DNA from: Bugulina stolonifera
Taxonomy: Eukaryota; Bryozoa; Gymnolaemata; Cheilostomatida; Bugulidae
NCBI GenBank assembly: GCA_935421135.1
Contig: OW285187.1
Coordinates: 21,576,429 to 21,640,428 of the forward strand
Reading direction: 5' to 3'
Length of the DNA stretch: 64,000 nucleotides
The position numbers and the translations under genes were made by a program. Of this stretch, positions 61,989 to 64,000 are shown piece by piece; position 1 is the first letter of the stretch; every line of letters begins with the position of its first letter. Below the pieces are notes generated by a model. The model ran no database searches and was not told where the DNA came from. It was given only the letters and a program-made list of their open reading frames with translations.

Positions 61989-63898
61989 TCAGGTATATTA
62001 TCTGTATATTCTAGTAATCAGGTATATTATCTGTATATTCTAGTAATCAGGTATATTATCTGTATATTCTAGTAATCAGGTATATTATCTGTATACTCTA
62101 GTAATCAGGTATATTATCCGTATATTCTAGTAATCAGGTATATTATCTGTATACTCTAGTAATCAGGTATATCATCTGTATATTCTAGTAATCAGGTATA
62201 TTATCTGTATACTCTAGTAATCAGGTATATTATCTGTATATTCTAGTAATCAGGTATATTATCTGTATACTCTAGTAATCAGGTATATCATCTGTATATT
62301 CTAGTAATCAGGTATATTATCTGTATACTCTAGTAATCAGGTATATTATCTGTATACTCTAGTAATCAGGTATATTATCTGTATACTCTAGTAATCAGGT
62401 ATATTATCTGTATACTCTAGTAATCAGGTATATTATCTGTATATTCTAGTAATCAGGTATATTATATGTATACTCTGGTAATCAGGTATATTATCTGTAT
62501 ATTCTAGTAATCAGGTATATTATATGTATACTCTGGTAATCAGGTATATTATCTGTATATTCTAGTAATCAGGTATATTATCCGTATATTCTAGTAATTA
62601 GGTATATTATCTGTATATTCTAGTAATCAGGTATATTATCTGTATATTCTAGTAATCAGGTATATTATCTGTATATTCTAGTAATCAGGTATATTATCTG
62701 TATATTCTAGTAATCAGGTATATTATTTGTATACTCTAGTAATCAGGTATATCATCTGTATATTCTAGTAATCAGGTATATTATCTGTATACTCTAGTAA
62801 TCAGGTATATTATCTGTATACTTTAGTAATCAGGTATATTATCCGTATATTCTAGTAATCAGGTATATTATCTGTGTACTCTAGTAATCAGGTATATTAT
62901 CTGTATACTCTAGTAATCAGGTATATTATCTGTATACTCTAGTAATCAGGTATATTATCTGTATATTCTAGTAATCAGGTATATTATCTGTATACTCTAG
63001 TAATCAGGTATATCATCTGTATATTCTAGTAATCAGGTATATTATCTGTATACTCTAGTAATCAGGTATATTATCTGTATACTCTAGTAATCAGGTATAT
63101 TATCTGTATACTCTAGTAATCAGGTATATTATCTGTATACTCTAGTAATCAGGTATATTATCTGTATATTCTAGTAATCAGGTATATTATCTGTATACTC
63201 TAGTAATCAGGTATATCATCTGTATATTCTAGTAATCAGGTATATTATCTGTATACTCTAGTAATCAGGTATATTATCTGTATACTCTAGTAATCAGGTA
63301 TATTATCTGTATACTCTAGTAATCAGGTATATTATCTGTATACTCTAGTAATCAGGTATATTATCTGTATATTCTAGTAATCAGGTATATTATATGTATA
63401 CTCTGGTAATCAGGTATATTATCTGTATATTCTAGTAATCAGGTATATTATATGTATACTCTGGTAATCAGGTATATTATCTGTATATTCTAGTAATCAG
63501 GTATATTATCCGTATATTCTAGTAATTAGGTATATTATCTGTATATTCTAGTAATCAGGTATATTATCTGTATATTCTAGTAATCAGGTATATTATCTGT
63601 ATATTCTAGTAATCAGGTATATTATCTGTATATTCTAGTAATCAGGTATATTATTTGTATACTCTAGTAATCAGGTATATCATCTGTATATTCTAGTAAT
63701 CAGGTATATTATCTGTATACTCTAGTAATCAGGTATATTATCTGTATACTCTAGTAATCAGGTATATTATCCGTATATTCTAGTAATCAGGTATATTATC
63801 TGTGTACTCTAGTAATCAGGTATATTATCTGTATATTCTAGTAATCAGGTATATTATATGTATACTCTGGTAATCAGGTATATTGTCTGTATATTCTT
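61986..63898. repeat. 29-bp satellite, about 66 copies, with higher-order repeat
   Basis: Unit TAATCAGGTATATTATCTGT then ATAYTCTAG. The first TAA is the stop codon of the RING gene. A variant series (TATATG, CTCTGG, CCGTAT, TAATTAGG) recurs 928 bp (32 units) later: TAATTAGG at 62595 and 63523. Confidence 0.97.
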
Positions 63899-63907
63899 GT
63901 AATATTT

Positions 63908-64000
63908 ACTTGATGGCGATATTATTACTCCAGGCATGAGAAGTAGACCTGTTCCAGCACTAACTAAATGAGTGGAAGAGATACATATATGTGATGGTAA
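63908..64000 (+). pseudogene. Partial copy of the K2P channel C-terminal exon
   Basis: 93 bp matching 30609-30701 with two mismatches. It starts in mid-exon with no splice acceptor. One mismatch turns GGA into TGA (63969-63971), so the channel frame is closed. The copy runs off the window edge, and its full extent is unknown. Confidence 0.88.

Noticed and set aside
61986..63898. CRISPR-like regular repeat
   Set aside because: Units are contiguous without unique spacers, in animal DNA; it is a satellite.

Overview
The window is nuclear DNA from an animal. It is AT-rich, the genes are split by many GT-AG introns, and it encodes a motile-cilium protein, a TASK-type two-pore potassium channel, an LDL-receptor-related tail and a RING/B-box/coiled-coil/beta-propeller protein. 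It also holds metazoan-type mobile elements: a Ty3/Gypsy retrotransposon, hAT, mariner and Tc1-like elements, tRNA-derived SINEs and a LINE relic. The mix fits an invertebrate, possibly an early-branching one such as a sponge or cnidarian. That placement is inference; nothing here names the species.

Layout. 1-1.5 kb: last two exons of an LRP-like receptor gene (+). 2.5-15.7 kb: a complete 21-exon CCDC40 orthologue (+; 1,110 codons plus stop, reconstructed from splice sites); its last intron holds three different minisatellites and a small hAT-type MITE. 16-27.5 kb: gene-poor, with a 39-bp satellite, a 1.36-kb hAT-like element with perfect 8-bp target duplications, SINEs and an LTR-like repeat. 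27.8-31 kb: a two-exon TASK-like K2P channel (+). 31-37.8 kb: a palindromic insertion, paired MITEs and a decayed mariner with a second insertion inside it. 37.9-42.5 kb: an intact, apparently young Ty3/Gypsy element with 183-bp LTRs. 43.1-43.6 kb: a LINE 3' relic (-). 44.5-62 kb: an eight-exon RING/B-box/coiled-coil/propeller gene (+), whose 10.9-kb third intron holds the most unusual object here. 62-63.9 kb: a 29-bp satellite that begins at that gene's stop codon. 63.9-64 kb: a broken copy of part of the K2P channel tail.

The unusual object (48694-57518, about 8.8 kb) has terminal inverted repeats of nearly 1 kb, a mirrored pair of G-rich and C-rich minisatellites at its centre, and gene sets pointing outward from that centre, each with its own CCAAT/TATA promoter. 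One side carries a spliced zinc-finger and Pro/Ser-rich gene; the other an acidic/basic nuclear-type protein gene and an ankyrin-repeat gene. A 3'-end motif with AATAAA is repeated three times. I see no transposase, integrase, polymerase or capsid gene that I recognise. Part of the left gene is present, internally deleted, in the right arm. It could be a non-autonomous large DNA transposon or an integrated virus-like element; I do not recognise the family.

The host genes are not an operon-like unit. CCDC40 works in the ciliary axoneme, the K2P channel in the plasma membrane, LRP in endocytosis, and the RING protein probably in ubiquitination.
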